64,000 nucleotides of DNA from Flavobacterium sp. (GTDB taxonomy: Bacteria > Bacteroidota > Bacteroidia > Flavobacteriales > Flavobacteriaceae), in NCBI RefSeq assembly GCF_027483985.1, contig NZ_JAIXTJ010000024.1:248001-312000 (forward strand), in the 5' to 3' direction. Shown here in pieces: positions 34,478 to 44,374 of the stretch (positions within the stretch are counted from its first letter, which is position 1; every line of letters begins with the position of its first letter). The position numbers and the translations under genes are program-made. Under the pieces are notes generated by a model. That model was not told where the DNA came from. It worked only from the letters and a program-made list of their open reading frames with translations, and did not search any database.

Positions 34478-35392
34478 TTAATTAAATGACTGTCGGAATG
34501 CTAGTGGACTAACACCGCTTTTATTTTTGAATAATTTGCTGAACGATTGTGGATGTTCAAAGCCTAGCTTGTAGGCGATTTCGCTGACGGTTAAGTTGGT
34601 GGTTGTTAATAAATCCTTTGCATTTTCTAAGACCTTGTTGTGAATGTGTTGTTGGGTGTTTTGACCGGTTACTGTGCGAAGCATGTCGCTTAAGTAGCTT
34701 GTAGAAAGGCTTAATTCTTTGGCTAATCCTTGTACGGTAGGCAACATTTGGTCTGTTTTATCCTCAAAGTGTTTGGATAGCACCTTTTCAAATTGCGTTA
34801 GTACATCAGTGTTTGCCATTTTTCGGGTAACAAATTGCCGGTTGTAGAAGCGGTTGCAGTAGTTTAATAATAGTGCGAGGCTAGAAACCATAACGTCTTG
34901 ACTGTATTGGTCCATTCGGGATTCGTATTCTGTTTTAATGTTTTGGACTCCTTTTTCGATTAATTGTTCTTCTTCCGCTGAAAGATGCAAGGCCTCGTTG
35001 AGGTCATAGGAAAAGAAGCCGTAGTTTTTTATTACGGCTCCTAAAGGATAGTTCCTTATCAAATCAGGATGGAACAATAACGACCAACCTTCTTTATTGC
35101 TGTTGGCCGCATCGTCAATGCCAATGACCTGATTGGGAGCCATAAACGACATCGTACCTTCATCAAAATCATAATAACTTTTTCCGTATTTCATTTGCCC
35201 TTTAAAACTCCGTTTGATGGTTATGTTATAGAAATTTAAAACCAAATTGGGATTTTGATTAGTATCTATGGGTTGGACCGCTGCGTGATCAATTAGTGTT
35301 ATCAGAGGATGTTGCGGTTGGGGTAATCCCAACAACTTATGAAGTTCGGAAACTGAATTAATGATTTGAATGTTTTGTTTGTCGTTTTTCAT
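34478..35392 (-). CDS. AraC-family transcriptional regulator
   Basis: 304 aa. The C-terminal ~100 residues hold the double HTH (VQGLAKELSLSTSYLSDML and TVSEIAYKLGFEHPQSFSKL). The N-terminal domain includes YYDFDEGTMSFMAPNQVIG, a cupin-like sensor often seen in Bacteroidota regulators next to oxidoreductases. It follows the SDR gene by 64 nt on the same strand and probably controls it. Confidence 0.9.
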   Translation of the reverse strand: MKNDKQNIQIINSVSELHKLLGLPQPQHPLITLIDHAAVQPIDTNQNPNLVLNFYNITIKRSFKGQMKYGKSYYDFDEGTMSFMAPNQVIGIDDAANSNKEGWSLLFHPDLIRNYPLGAVIKNYGFFSYDLNEALHLSAEEEQLIEKGVQNIKTEYESRMDQYSQDVMVSSLALLLNYCNRFYNRQFVTRKMANTDVLTQFEKVLSKHFEDKTDQMLPTVQGLAKELSLSTSYLSDMLRTVTGQNTQQHIHNKVLENAKDLLTTTNLTVSEIAYKLGFEHPQSFSKLFKNKSGVSPLAFRQSFN

Positions 35393-35456
35393 TGGGTAAA
35401 TTTAGGAAATTATAAAGCGCAGCGGTGCGGCCTCTCTTTTTAAACTAGTAGCGCGT

Positions 35457-36212
35457 TTATTTAAAGCCACCCGATACCTCAATTGTTTGTCCCGTAATAA
35501 TTTTAGCTTCATCGGAAGCCAAGAATACTGCCATAGCGCCAATATCACTTGGTTTAGCCATACGTCCCAACGCACTTCTTTCTACAATAGCTTTGAAAGC
35601 GGCTGAGTCTTCTTCAAAACCCAATTTTGCAACCCCTTCGGTCATCACGCCACCAGGACGGATGGAATTTACTCGAATATTTTTTGGTCCCAATTCCTGC
35701 GAAAGGGCATAGGTTATACTGTCGACGGCACCTTTAGAAGCAGCGTAAACTACCGAGTAAGGTTCGGGTCTTGTGCCAGCAAAGGAACTGATGTTGATGA
35801 TGCTTCCGCCATCAGGTCCAAATAAACGTAGCGCTTCTTTGGAAGTCAGAAGAATACCAAATACATTCAATTCAAATGTACGTTTAAACGATGCTTCGGT
35901 CACGGCTTCCAAAAGAGCAAATTCATAACTTCCGGCGTTGTTTACTACGACATCTACTTTACCAAAGGCTTTGATGGTTTCTTCAAACAGGTGTTGAACT
36001 TCAGATTGTTTCGATATATCACCTTGAATGGCAATTGCGTTACCACCAGTTTGCATGATATCTTGCACCACAGCGTCAGCGTCTTTTTTACTGGTAGCAT
36101 AATTTACTATCACTTGGGCACCAGCTTTACCCATTTCTTTTGCAATGCCCGCGCCAATCCCTTTGGATGCACCTGTTACAAGTACTACTTTCTTTTCTAA
36201 TTTTGTCTTCAT
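35457..36212 (-). CDS. Short-chain dehydrogenase/reductase (FabG-like)
   Basis: 251 aa classical SDR. NAD(P) site TGASKGIG (13-20), NNAG (91-94), catalytic serine in INISS (about 142) and Y156-x3-K160 (YAASK); C-terminal VSGGF. It oxidises or reduces an alcohol/carbonyl; substrate unknown. Paired with an AraC regulator, a common arrangement for detoxification enzymes. Confidence 0.92.
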   Translation of the reverse strand: MKTKLEKKVVLVTGASKGIGAGIAKEMGKAGAQVIVNYATSKKDADAVVQDIMQTGGNAIAIQGDISKQSEVQHLFEETIKAFGKVDVVVNNAGSYEFALLEAVTEASFKRTFELNVFGILLTSKEALRLFGPDGGSIINISSFAGTRPEPYSVVYAASKGAVDSITYALSQELGPKNIRVNSIRPGGVMTEGVAKLGFEEDSAAFKAIVERSALGRMAKPSDIGAMAVFLASDEAKIITGQTIEVSGGFK

Positions 36213-36496
36213 TTTATTGCTTTATTTATGAAGCACAAAGATGCGCAGTTGTCCGCCACTGGTTGTATCCAAAATGAAGTAACTTGTATTCAGAATGAAG
36301 TACAGCAAAAGTTTTAGCAAAAGCTGTTAAGCATCCAAAATGGAACAATTGAATTTGTGTACCTATGCAGCACCGTCCTACAAAGTGAAAACACCTTAAC
36401 ACACTTGTTAGGAAAAACTACTACTTGTCTTAATTCGAAGCGTGCAAGTTGGTTTTTAAGAACCAATAGTAGCACAGCGCACCGTTGCTAAATGGA

Positions 36497-37330
36497 TTAA
36501 TGATTCAAAACAATAGGTTTTCCTTGTTCTAGTGTTTCGGTTAAAGGAAGTATTTCGGTATTGTCCCATATGCCAGTAAGTAAAGTTTTGGCGTATTCCT
36601 TGGGTAAATTGCGTTCGACCATCAATTTATTAGCCAATTGATAATCGTATTCAAGTTGTTTATGCTCAAAATGTAAAGTAGCCTCCGCATCGTTCAAAAT
36701 CATGTACCAAACGGAAGTTGCTCCATCGTTGGCCGGCATTCCAATTACGCCAGGATTAAGCCATAGCAAGTCATCTTGTATATTATTAAAAGGCAAACCG
36801 GAATGGCCAGCAATAATCACATTACTTTGGGTTGCTTCAAAATTCGGTCTTTTTTGTTCCCAAGAAGTCGATTTAAAAATAAATTCCGAGGTGTTAAAAA
36901 AAGAGCCATGCACTACGGTACAAACTTTTCCTGCATATTTGAATTGGATAAATTCAGGAAGCGTTTTTAAATAGTCTAAAGAATCCTGTTGCAATTGGCT
37001 TTTAGCATAAGGATACCACAATTGAGAAAAATTATCACAGCGCGAACCTTTAGTGAAATCGCAACCGCAATCCTCAGCATTTTCATTAAGTTGTAATTCT
37101 ACATTGCCGGCAATGCTGCGTGCTTTCCAATTTTTAAAAAACTGAATTGTTTCTTCCGGTTGTGCGCAATAGCCAATAAGATCACCTGTAGCAATGCAAT
37201 TTTCAGGTGGTATATTTTCGCTCTTAGCAAGCTCTGCAAGCGCTTCGAGTGCCTGTAAATTGCTGTAAACACCGCCAAAAAGTAGCAGTTTTCCAGTCAA
37301 ATTTCCGATAGAAGTTATCTTTTGATCCAT
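36497..37330 (-). CDS. Metallophosphoesterase-like protein with variant first motif
   Basis: 277 aa from the ATG at 37330, which overlaps the symporter stop by 16 nt. It follows the calcineurin-like order GD..GY (TGDLIGYCAQPEE), GN (SIAGNVELQ), VHGSF and AGHSGLPF, but the first metal motif D-x-H is replaced by FGGVYSNLQAL and GNH by GNVE. I recall a bacterial subfamily with the related form FGGPYSNLQA, so this is a subfamily trait rather than decay. A Cys cluster (CGCDFTKGSRC) is also conserved there. Catalysis is uncertain. Confidence 0.75.
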   Translation of the reverse strand: MDQKITSIGNLTGKLLLFGGVYSNLQALEALAELAKSENIPPENCIATGDLIGYCAQPEETIQFFKNWKARSIAGNVELQLNENAEDCGCDFTKGSRCDNFSQLWYPYAKSQLQQDSLDYLKTLPEFIQFKYAGKVCTVVHGSFFNTSEFIFKSTSWEQKRPNFEATQSNVIIAGHSGLPFNNIQDDLLWLNPGVIGMPANDGATSVWYMILNDAEATLHFEHKQLEYDYQLANKLMVERNLPKEYAKTLLTGIWDNTEILPLTETLEQGKPIVLNH

Positions 37331-38649
37331 TTTGGTAACAAATATAATAAGATGCAAGTACCAATTCCCCAAACATTTACCCAAAGTAAATCGGCAAATT
37401 TTCCTTTAGTGAGCACCAACTCATTTGGAAAATAATCGAATACTAAAGCAAATCCGAAAAACAATCCTCCCAGCACGCTAAGATAAAAACTTATTCTTGG
37501 AACCTTGATATTCCAAAATAAAAAAACTGGTGTGAGTCCGATAACCATAGTTCCAGAAATGGTAGTTGCCGATAAAATCTCAGCATTTAAAAATACTGGA
37601 ATCGTTCCTAAAACGGCTAAAAGCACCATCGATAGTCTTCCTATGGTAACCGTATTCCCTAACTTTAAATCAATAGAAATCAATTTTGAAAACGACGAAA
37701 AGGTCGAATCAATAGTAGACGCTGCAGACGTTATCATTATGAAGTTAATCACCAATAAAGTAAAAACTCCAAAGGCTTTTCCTACTTCAAATGCGGCATC
37801 GCCTTGTATGCCATTTGCTTTAGCATAAACACCTATGATACTGAATAATATGATACATAAAACACCCAAGATACTTGCAAAAAAGAAGCTCTTTCGCATC
37901 ACTTTTGGTTCCGTAATAAATCCTCTATCCGTCAAAACCGGATCGTGAAACGGATAACTGAAGCACTGTAGCAAGGCTGCAAACAATAAATTAAGACCCA
38001 GTTCAAAACTCCAAGTACTGGAACTAACAACGGCGCTTGCGGTAAAATCACCAATGGAAAATACCTGAAATAAAATAATCAGTAACAATACTGAAAATAA
38101 AATCATTTGGATGGCATCGGTAAAAAGCGAGCTGCTCATTCCACCTTTCAGTGAATAGGCTAGGGTTAAAGTTGTGAATACCAGAATAGCGGCAAAATAA
38201 GGCGTACTGCCCGCTGGTCCAAAATAAGAACCAATGACCATTGTATTACTCCATATTTCGTTGAACAATCGGATGAGAATCAATATCGAAAACAACGCCA
38301 TCGCATTTTTGCCGAATTTCGAAGTTAAAAATTCGTGGATGCTGTTGTAGCCACCTTTTACACGCAGCTGGTAGATAAAAACACCAGCTACGGCAAAAGA
38401 AAAATAATATCCAGCATAGGCTATGCCGCCAAGAATTCCGAATTCTAATCCTAAATTGGCGGCATTAGTGATGCTTTTGGCAAAAATCCAGGAAATAATT
38501 AAACTACCTGTAAGCACCAAGGCGTTTGGTGCTTTGTTTTTGTTAATGGCTTTAAAAAACTGGTCGGTAGTTTTGGCAAACGGTGATATTAAAAAAAATA
38601 CTAAACTTGATACAATTAATAGTATCCATTGCCAGTGAATTGCTTCCAT
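37315..38649 (-). CDS. Sodium:solute symporter family protein
   Basis: 444 aa from the ATG at 38649 (MEAIHWQWILLIVSS), 7 nt after the SusD stop. About 12-13 hydrophobic segments and SSS-family features such as YNSIHEFLTSKFGKNAMALF and the SAASTIDSTFSSFSKL block after the sodium site. It would carry across the inner membrane the solute that SusC/SusD brings through the outer membrane. Substrate unknown. Confidence 0.85.
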   Translation of the reverse strand: MEAIHWQWILLIVSSLVFFLISPFAKTTDQFFKAINKNKAPNALVLTGSLIISWIFAKSITNAANLGLEFGILGGIAYAGYYFSFAVAGVFIYQLRVKGGYNSIHEFLTSKFGKNAMALFSILILIRLFNEIWSNTMVIGSYFGPAGSTPYFAAILVFTTLTLAYSLKGGMSSSLFTDAIQMILFSVLLLIILFQVFSIGDFTASAVVSSSTWSFELGLNLLFAALLQCFSYPFHDPVLTDRGFITEPKVMRKSFFFASILGVLCIILFSIIGVYAKANGIQGDAAFEVGKAFGVFTLLVINFIMITSAASTIDSTFSSFSKLISIDLKLGNTVTIGRLSMVLLAVLGTIPVFLNAEILSATTISGTMVIGLTPVFLFWNIKVPRISFYLSVLGGLFFGFALVFDYFPNELVLTKGKFADLLWVNVWGIGTCILLYLLPKWIKR

Positions 38650-38656
38650 ATAAAAG

Positions 38657-40102
38657 TTATTGATTCCACCAAACTGGGAAATTGATACTGTTGTTGTCGG
38701 TTGCTCCAGCAGCGACATTGTAATTGTCTCTGTTTAAAGCTTCTTCTTCTGGTGGATAAGGCATACGCACCGGAATCAGATTGTTATTCAAACTCGCCGA
38801 AATAGTTCGCAATTGCGGGAAACCTGTTCTGCGGTATTCAATCCAACCTTCATATCCGTTGATGATGTTGGCAATCCATTTTTGGGTAAGAATTTGTCTT
38901 AATGGCGTTGAATTGGGCGCATTGTAAGCGGCATTACCCGTTAGATAAGTAGCCGGCAAAGGCGTATTCCAGTATTGAAAAGCAAGAGTTACACCGCTTT
39001 CATACAGTTGTTGTGCGTTGGCCGTAATTAATCCTCTTTCAGCAGCTTCGGCTAACGCAAAGTGTACTTCCCAAGCGGTCAGAAAATTGCAATCCAGTGT
39101 CGAAGTATCTTCTCTAAAAACTGTACCCGCTAAAGAATAATTCGATAAAGCGATAGAGGTTGCTCCAGAATTTATTCCGTTCAACAATCCGTTAAATTGG
39201 CCGCTAGTTGAACCTGCAAAAGGTCTGAAAAACTTGCCAATTCTGGTATCGTTTAAATTAGTCATGATGTCTTCCATAGTTTCAGACAGCACAAAATTGT
39301 TAAAATCACCTACACGCAACTGCGCCAATCTAAAACTATTTGGTGCCGTATTGGTAAAATTGAAAATGGCATTTTGCGTATTGGTGGTCATATAATTTCC
39401 TTGATTATAAAGGGCTTGCAATTGTGCTGACACATTGACTTTTGAAGAAATACGTAGCAAATATTTGATCTTTAAAGAATTGGCAAAACGCACCCAAGAT
39501 TGCAAATTACCATTATACAAAATATCACCTTGTAGAGGAATAGCATCCGAATAATTTTGTATTGCTGCGATCCCTTTATCCAAATTATCTAAAATACCAC
39601 CTTCGTCTAAATAAATGCTCTCTTGACTGTCGTAAGCTGGTGTGGTAACACCTGCCGTACCATTAAAAGCCGTAAAGTAAGGAACATCACCAAACAAATC
39701 GGTCAAACCTGCTGCCATGTAGGCTTTCAAAATTAGGGCCGGACCTTCATAAACTTTCAAAGTCGAAAGTTGGCGTGACTGCTTCAAAATAATTTCGTTA
39801 TCACGCAAGTTTCTGTAAAAAATAGGCCACGGATTTCCACCCAATTGCGGCGATTTTAGTGCATGGCGATCAAACAGGTTAAAGTCTATGGCAGTGCGGT
39901 GTTGTGACAACAAATCACCAGCCACAAAACCCTCATAGCTCATGTTTTCGCCAAAATTATAAAGCACTTGGCGCAACAATAAACTCGGTTGTACCGAATT
40001 GGGTGCATTAGGATTTGTATTAATTTCTTCAAAATCTTTCGTGCAACTTGACACTAAGACCAATGTTAGCAAAGCTACTATATATGTTATTTTTTTCATC
40101 AT
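38657..40102 (-). CDS. SusD/RagB-family outer-membrane lipoprotein
   Basis: 481 aa with a lipoprotein signal (MKKITYIVALLTLVLVSSC, lipobox LVSSC) followed by FEEINTNPNAPNS, typical of the SusD-like-2 group. TPR-like helices form the ligand-binding lid of the SusCD transporter. It follows SusC by 8 nt. The SusD-like-2 group often handles substrates other than starch. Confidence 0.93.
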   Translation of the reverse strand: MMKKITYIVALLTLVLVSSCTKDFEEINTNPNAPNSVQPSLLLRQVLYNFGENMSYEGFVAGDLLSQHRTAIDFNLFDRHALKSPQLGGNPWPIFYRNLRDNEIILKQSRQLSTLKVYEGPALILKAYMAAGLTDLFGDVPYFTAFNGTAGVTTPAYDSQESIYLDEGGILDNLDKGIAAIQNYSDAIPLQGDILYNGNLQSWVRFANSLKIKYLLRISSKVNVSAQLQALYNQGNYMTTNTQNAIFNFTNTAPNSFRLAQLRVGDFNNFVLSETMEDIMTNLNDTRIGKFFRPFAGSTSGQFNGLLNGINSGATSIALSNYSLAGTVFREDTSTLDCNFLTAWEVHFALAEAAERGLITANAQQLYESGVTLAFQYWNTPLPATYLTGNAAYNAPNSTPLRQILTQKWIANIINGYEGWIEYRRTGFPQLRTISASLNNNLIPVRMPYPPEEEALNRDNYNVAAGATDNNSINFPVWWNQ

Positions 40103-40110
40103 TTAATTTT

Positions 40111-43100
40111 TTAGAAGTTAAGACCCAGTTTTAAACCAATGCTTCTGCTGGTGGCATAACTCATGTCTTCCACACCACTGACAAAACCACTGCCTTGTGC
40201 TGCAATCTGTTCTGGATCAAAATGAGGGTTTTCAGTAATAGCAAATAAATTATTCCCGATTAAAGACAACTGCACATCGCCACCTTTTTTAAGTCCCAAA
40301 AATCCATCTTTCAACTGAAAATTATAACCAATTGAAAATTGACGTAATTTAACAAAAGAAGCATCATAAACATTATTTTCTTCGTGATTTCGGTCGTAAT
40401 ATTGACGGTAATAACTTTCTGCAGTGATAGCAGTAGTATTCGGAACATAAACTGGATTAGCAGCAGTACCTGTATTTACAACACCTTGCGCAATAATTCC
40501 TTCGGCTGGTCTGTTAGAAGTTTCAGCCAATTGACCACCAACATTTCCGATAGCGCGCGTTCTTGAAACGATTTCGCCACCTTGACGCCAATCTAGTAAA
40601 AACCCTAAATTCCAGTTTTTATACTTAAAATTATTGGACCATCCTAAAGTAAAATCAGGAGTATAATTTCCTATTTTTTTAAGATTATTATCGGCAATAT
40701 AATTACCTGCGCTAGTTAATACGAAATCTCCATTTTCATTTCTTAAATAACCTGTTCCATACATATCACCAATGCGTCCACCTTCTGCCACTTGAAACCA
40801 AACCGTTTGGTTACTACTATCATAAATACGGCTGTAGGCTAAAGTCAAACGTCCGTTTTCTTGCGGCAAGTCTTTCACAATGGCTCTGTTCGTTGCAAAG
40901 TTAAAAGTAGTATTCCATTTAAAATTCGTGGTTTTTATCGGAACGATACCTAAGATTAATTCCACACCTTGAGAATTTACTTTTCCGCCATTTACTACCT
41001 TTTGGTTATATCCTGATGAAATTCCGATAGGCAAAGATATGATTTGGTTTTCTGTAGTAGCATTGTAGTATGTCGCATCCAAATTCAATCGGTCGTTGAA
41101 AAACCTTAGGTCTGCACCAATTTCATAAGAAGTGGTTTTTTCAGGTTTCAAATTGGCATTCGGAATAAAATTTTGGTCACTAAAGGTCGGCTGACTATTA
41201 AAAGGAGTTTGCGCTATAAAAGCACCCGATGTTTGATACGGACCAGTATCATTACCTACTTGTGCGGCATTCGCTCTAAGTTTTGCAAACGAGATGACTT
41301 TAGGTAAAGCCACCGCATTAGACAAAATAAAACTTGCCGATACCGATGGATAAAAGAACGAAGTACCACTCACTGACAAAGGTGTTGCTAAAGCACTTGA
41401 CCAATCGTTACGAGCAGTAACATCTAAATACAAGTAGTTTTTAAAACCCAATTTAGCTATACCGTATAATGAATTAATACGTTTTCTACTTTCAAATTGG
41501 AATACTTCTATTGGTGAAGCCGCATTGTTCAAGTTGAAAATGCCCGGTTGTGCCAAGTTCACGGTTTGTGATTGTTTTGTAGATGCATTTCTATCCATAC
41601 GATTTCCACCAAAAGAAACATCTAATGAAAATTTACCCAATTGTTTGGTATAATCTAGTAAAAAATCGGTGTTGACTTCTCTGTACTTTACATCGTGCTC
41701 GGCATAACCACCGCTCTTAAAACGATTACTACTAAAATTACGACGCATTTGTCTGGTTTCAGCACTATAATCCATTCCTGTACGAACGGTTAACGTCAGA
41801 TTTTTAGCCAACTCTTGTTTCAAAAACAGGTTCCCAAAAATGCGATCTCTTTCAAAGGAGTTTCGGTTTTCTAGCAAACTGAAATACGGATTATCAAAGA
41901 ACGTATAGTTGAACGAAAATTGTTGGATACCTTCTAATCCCGGTTGCCAATAGTTTTTTAATTTGTTAATGTCTAACGATCTTGGACCCCAACCTACAAC
42001 TGAATAGTTGATGTTCTCACTTCCATAACCACTTGAAGGACGGTTATCACTTTTTGAGTTTACATAATTTATTGCGGTTGAAATAGTCGTTTTATCTGAA
42101 GGTTTGAAATTTAATTTTGCCGCTAAGGTTTGTCGGTCTAAGTTGACACCTGGGATAATGGATTCGCTTCTTAAATCTGTTAACGATAGACGATAATCAC
42201 CACCTTCAAAGCCGTTGGAAATAGCTACATTATTAATCGTTGTTTTTCCAGTATTATAAAAATCTTTGATGTTGTCTGGATACGATTTGAATTCCGTTGG
42301 TGTAATTGGTAAACCACTGTACAAAGAAGTATCAGCACCACGAACAACACTTCCGTCAGGCAAAACCACTGGACTATCAAATTGCGGAATTAGAAGTCCA
42401 ACGTCTAATTTTGGTCCCCACGAATAGCTAATCAAATCGTTTACTCCACCACCTAAACCGTTTACAAAAGCAAACTGTCCGTTGTTTCCTTGTCCGTAGT
42501 CGTTTTGAAATTCAGGCAATTTAAAAGCCGATTCCACCGTTAGCGAGGAATTAAAACTCACACTAAATCCTTTTTTCTTGCTGCCGTCTTTGGTTTTGAT
42601 GACAATAACACCGTTAGATGCTCTTGTGCCATAAAGTGCTGCTGCACTCGGACCTTTTAAAACCGATACCGATTCAATATCGTCTGGATTCACTTCCATC
42701 GCACCATTTCCGTAATCTACCGATTGAAATCCGGCGGCTGCTTCTTTAGTGAAATTGAACACCGTTTCGTTATTAATCGGTATTCCGTCTACCACAAACA
42801 ACGGATTGTTGTTCGAGAAAGATGATTCGCCACGGATCGTAATTTTGGAAGAAGAGCCAACGCCAGTGGCACCTTGTGTGATGGTTACACCAGCAATTTT
42901 CCCTGCTAAATTGTCTAGAAAGTTTACGGTTTTTACTTCCACTAAATCTTTGGATTGTAAGGTTTGTACCGCATACCCTAATTTTTTAGAGGCTCTGCTT
43001 AATCCCAAAGCAGTTACTACAACTTCTTCGAGATTTTGGGCTTCTTCTTCTAATTCAACGGTAAGTGTTGTGTTAGCGCCTACCACGATAGATTTGGATT

Positions 43101-43320
43101 GGTAACCGATATAAGAAAAAGTTATTGTACTTGATTGTGACGCTACTGCGATTGAAAACGCTCCATTGGCATCGGAGTTGGTCGTCGCTGCACCTGATTT
43201 TATATTTACTGACGGTAAAGCCAATCCGTCTGATTTACTTTTAATGGTACCTGTAACGGTAATTTGAGAATAGCCTAAACACGAGATTGCGAATAGGAAG
43301 ATTACGCATAATTGCTTCAT
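40111..43320 (-). CDS. SusC/RagA-family TonB-linked outer-membrane transporter
   Basis: 1069 aa. Signal peptide (LCVIFLFAISCLGYSQ), an N-terminal carboxypeptidase-regulatory-like domain (ITVTGTIKSKSDGLALPSV, about 20-95), a plug domain with DGIPINNE and SVLKGPSAAALYGTRASNG, then a 22-strand barrel ending in GLKLGLNF. Active, TonB-dependent uptake of a large or scarce solute. Partner SusD is directly downstream. Confidence 0.96.
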   Translation of the reverse strand: MKQLCVIFLFAISCLGYSQITVTGTIKSKSDGLALPSVNIKSGAATTNSDANGAFSIAVASQSSTITFSYIGYQSKSIVVGANTTLTVELEEEAQNLEEVVVTALGLSRASKKLGYAVQTLQSKDLVEVKTVNFLDNLAGKIAGVTITQGATGVGSSSKITIRGESSFSNNNPLFVVDGIPINNETVFNFTKEAAAGFQSVDYGNGAMEVNPDDIESVSVLKGPSAAALYGTRASNGVIVIKTKDGSKKKGFSVSFNSSLTVESAFKLPEFQNDYGQGNNGQFAFVNGLGGGVNDLISYSWGPKLDVGLLIPQFDSPVVLPDGSVVRGADTSLYSGLPITPTEFKSYPDNIKDFYNTGKTTINNVAISNGFEGGDYRLSLTDLRSESIIPGVNLDRQTLAAKLNFKPSDKTTISTAINYVNSKSDNRPSSGYGSENINYSVVGWGPRSLDINKLKNYWQPGLEGIQQFSFNYTFFDNPYFSLLENRNSFERDRIFGNLFLKQELAKNLTLTVRTGMDYSAETRQMRRNFSSNRFKSGGYAEHDVKYREVNTDFLLDYTKQLGKFSLDVSFGGNRMDRNASTKQSQTVNLAQPGIFNLNNAASPIEVFQFESRKRINSLYGIAKLGFKNYLYLDVTARNDWSSALATPLSVSGTSFFYPSVSASFILSNAVALPKVISFAKLRANAAQVGNDTGPYQTSGAFIAQTPFNSQPTFSDQNFIPNANLKPEKTTSYEIGADLRFFNDRLNLDATYYNATTENQIISLPIGISSGYNQKVVNGGKVNSQGVELILGIVPIKTTNFKWNTTFNFATNRAIVKDLPQENGRLTLAYSRIYDSSNQTVWFQVAEGGRIGDMYGTGYLRNENGDFVLTSAGNYIADNNLKKIGNYTPDFTLGWSNNFKYKNWNLGFLLDWRQGGEIVSRTRAIGNVGGQLAETSNRPAEGIIAQGVVNTGTAANPVYVPNTTAITAESYYRQYYDRNHEENNVYDASFVKLRQFSIGYNFQLKDGFLGLKKGGDVQLSLIGNNLFAITENPHFDPEQIAAQGSGFVSGVEDMSYATSRSIGLKLGLNF

Positions 43321-43378
43321 ATGTTATTTTTATATAATTAGTAAAACTCTGAACAGTCAGAATCCAAATAGTAACAAA

Positions 43379-44059
43379 TTATATAAAAAGAGGCGAACCT
43401 TTATTGTAGGAAGTTGAAGTAAGTTGTTTGGTTTTAAGTAGGGAAAAGTGCTTAAAACAAATTCCTTTCTGAAATGTAATTTTTAAAAATATGTGGAATA
43501 ACCAACGGTATACTTTTTTAAAAAAGCACACTATTTTTTTAATATCGTCTACGCCGTTAATATCTTGCAGTTTTTTTAATAAGCAAATATCCAAGGCATC
43601 GAGTTGTAATAACTGCGACAATTTTCTGCTCAACTGCTGGCATTGCCAAGGCAATTCTAAAAAAGATTCGGCTTTGAAGTGCGTCTTTTTAATTCCGAGT
43701 AAATAGAAACCACCATTATGACTTTCGCCTACGACCACTTTATTGGCTTCCAATTTTGTTTTGGTTGTCTTTATTAGAGACGATGTTAAATGCGGTGTAT
43801 CGTTCCCAATCACAATTAAAGCATCGTAACCTACATCAAAAACAGCTTGCATAGCATTAGTAAACCGGGCACCGAAAGTAGCACCCACTTGTTTGGTCTC
43901 GTTTACTACGAAATAAGGCAACTGCGTTTGCTGAACAATTTGCAGTGTGTGGTCATTTAGCGATTGGAATACAGATTGGGAATGAAGAAACGGCTTGTTG
44001 ATTGCCTCCTGTTCTGCGGAATGGGCAAAAATTAAAATGGCTGTTTTCAAGTCTGTCAT
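43379..44059 (-). CDS. DUF2064 / TIGR04282-type glycosyltransferase
   Basis: 226 aa from the ATG at 44059 (MTDLKTAILIFAHSAEQE); an ATG at 44101 is a possible alternative. GT-A features: KTAILIFAHS, GATFGARFTNAMQAVFD, ALIVIGNDTPHL and GESHNGGFYLLGIKK are the blocks of the DUF2064 family, annotated as arsenosugar-biosynthesis glycosyltransferases. 58 nt upstream of SusC on the same strand, so it may share the transport operon. The last ~50 residues are unusual for the family. Confidence 0.78.
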   Translation of the reverse strand: MTDLKTAILIFAHSAEQEAINKPFLHSQSVFQSLNDHTLQIVQQTQLPYFVVNETKQVGATFGARFTNAMQAVFDVGYDALIVIGNDTPHLTSSLIKTTKTKLEANKVVVGESHNGGFYLLGIKKTHFKAESFLELPWQCQQLSRKLSQLLQLDALDICLLKKLQDINGVDDIKKIVCFFKKVYRWLFHIFLKITFQKGICFKHFSLLKTKQLTSTSYNKGSPLFI

Positions 44060-44374
44060 CTGTTCCGAATTAATCACTAGTTGTTTTGTCAAATTTAACA
44101 AATTTTAGCGGATACCTTTTGCGCTGCATCCCAATTCTAGGGCTAAATTGTTAAAATTTTGTTTATATACGAGAATACATCGTATCTAGTTTGCCCTATT
44201 TTTTAACAATAGGCCATATTAGTTTGGTATTTAATTTATCGTTCTGCCGCTTTGCGGATGTTGCGAGCGACGGAACTGCGTATTTTATGCTAAGATAAGA
44301 TTTCGTGCGAAAGATAAACGTGAATTTTGCACTTTTCTCGCAATAGCGCAAAACGGTTGAAAGCAAACGTTTTT

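Noticed and set aside
44102..44374. A gene or RNA in the AT-rich gap before the DUF2064 gene
   Set aside because: Only short palindrome-like stretches and no reading frame, promoter or stem with a T run.
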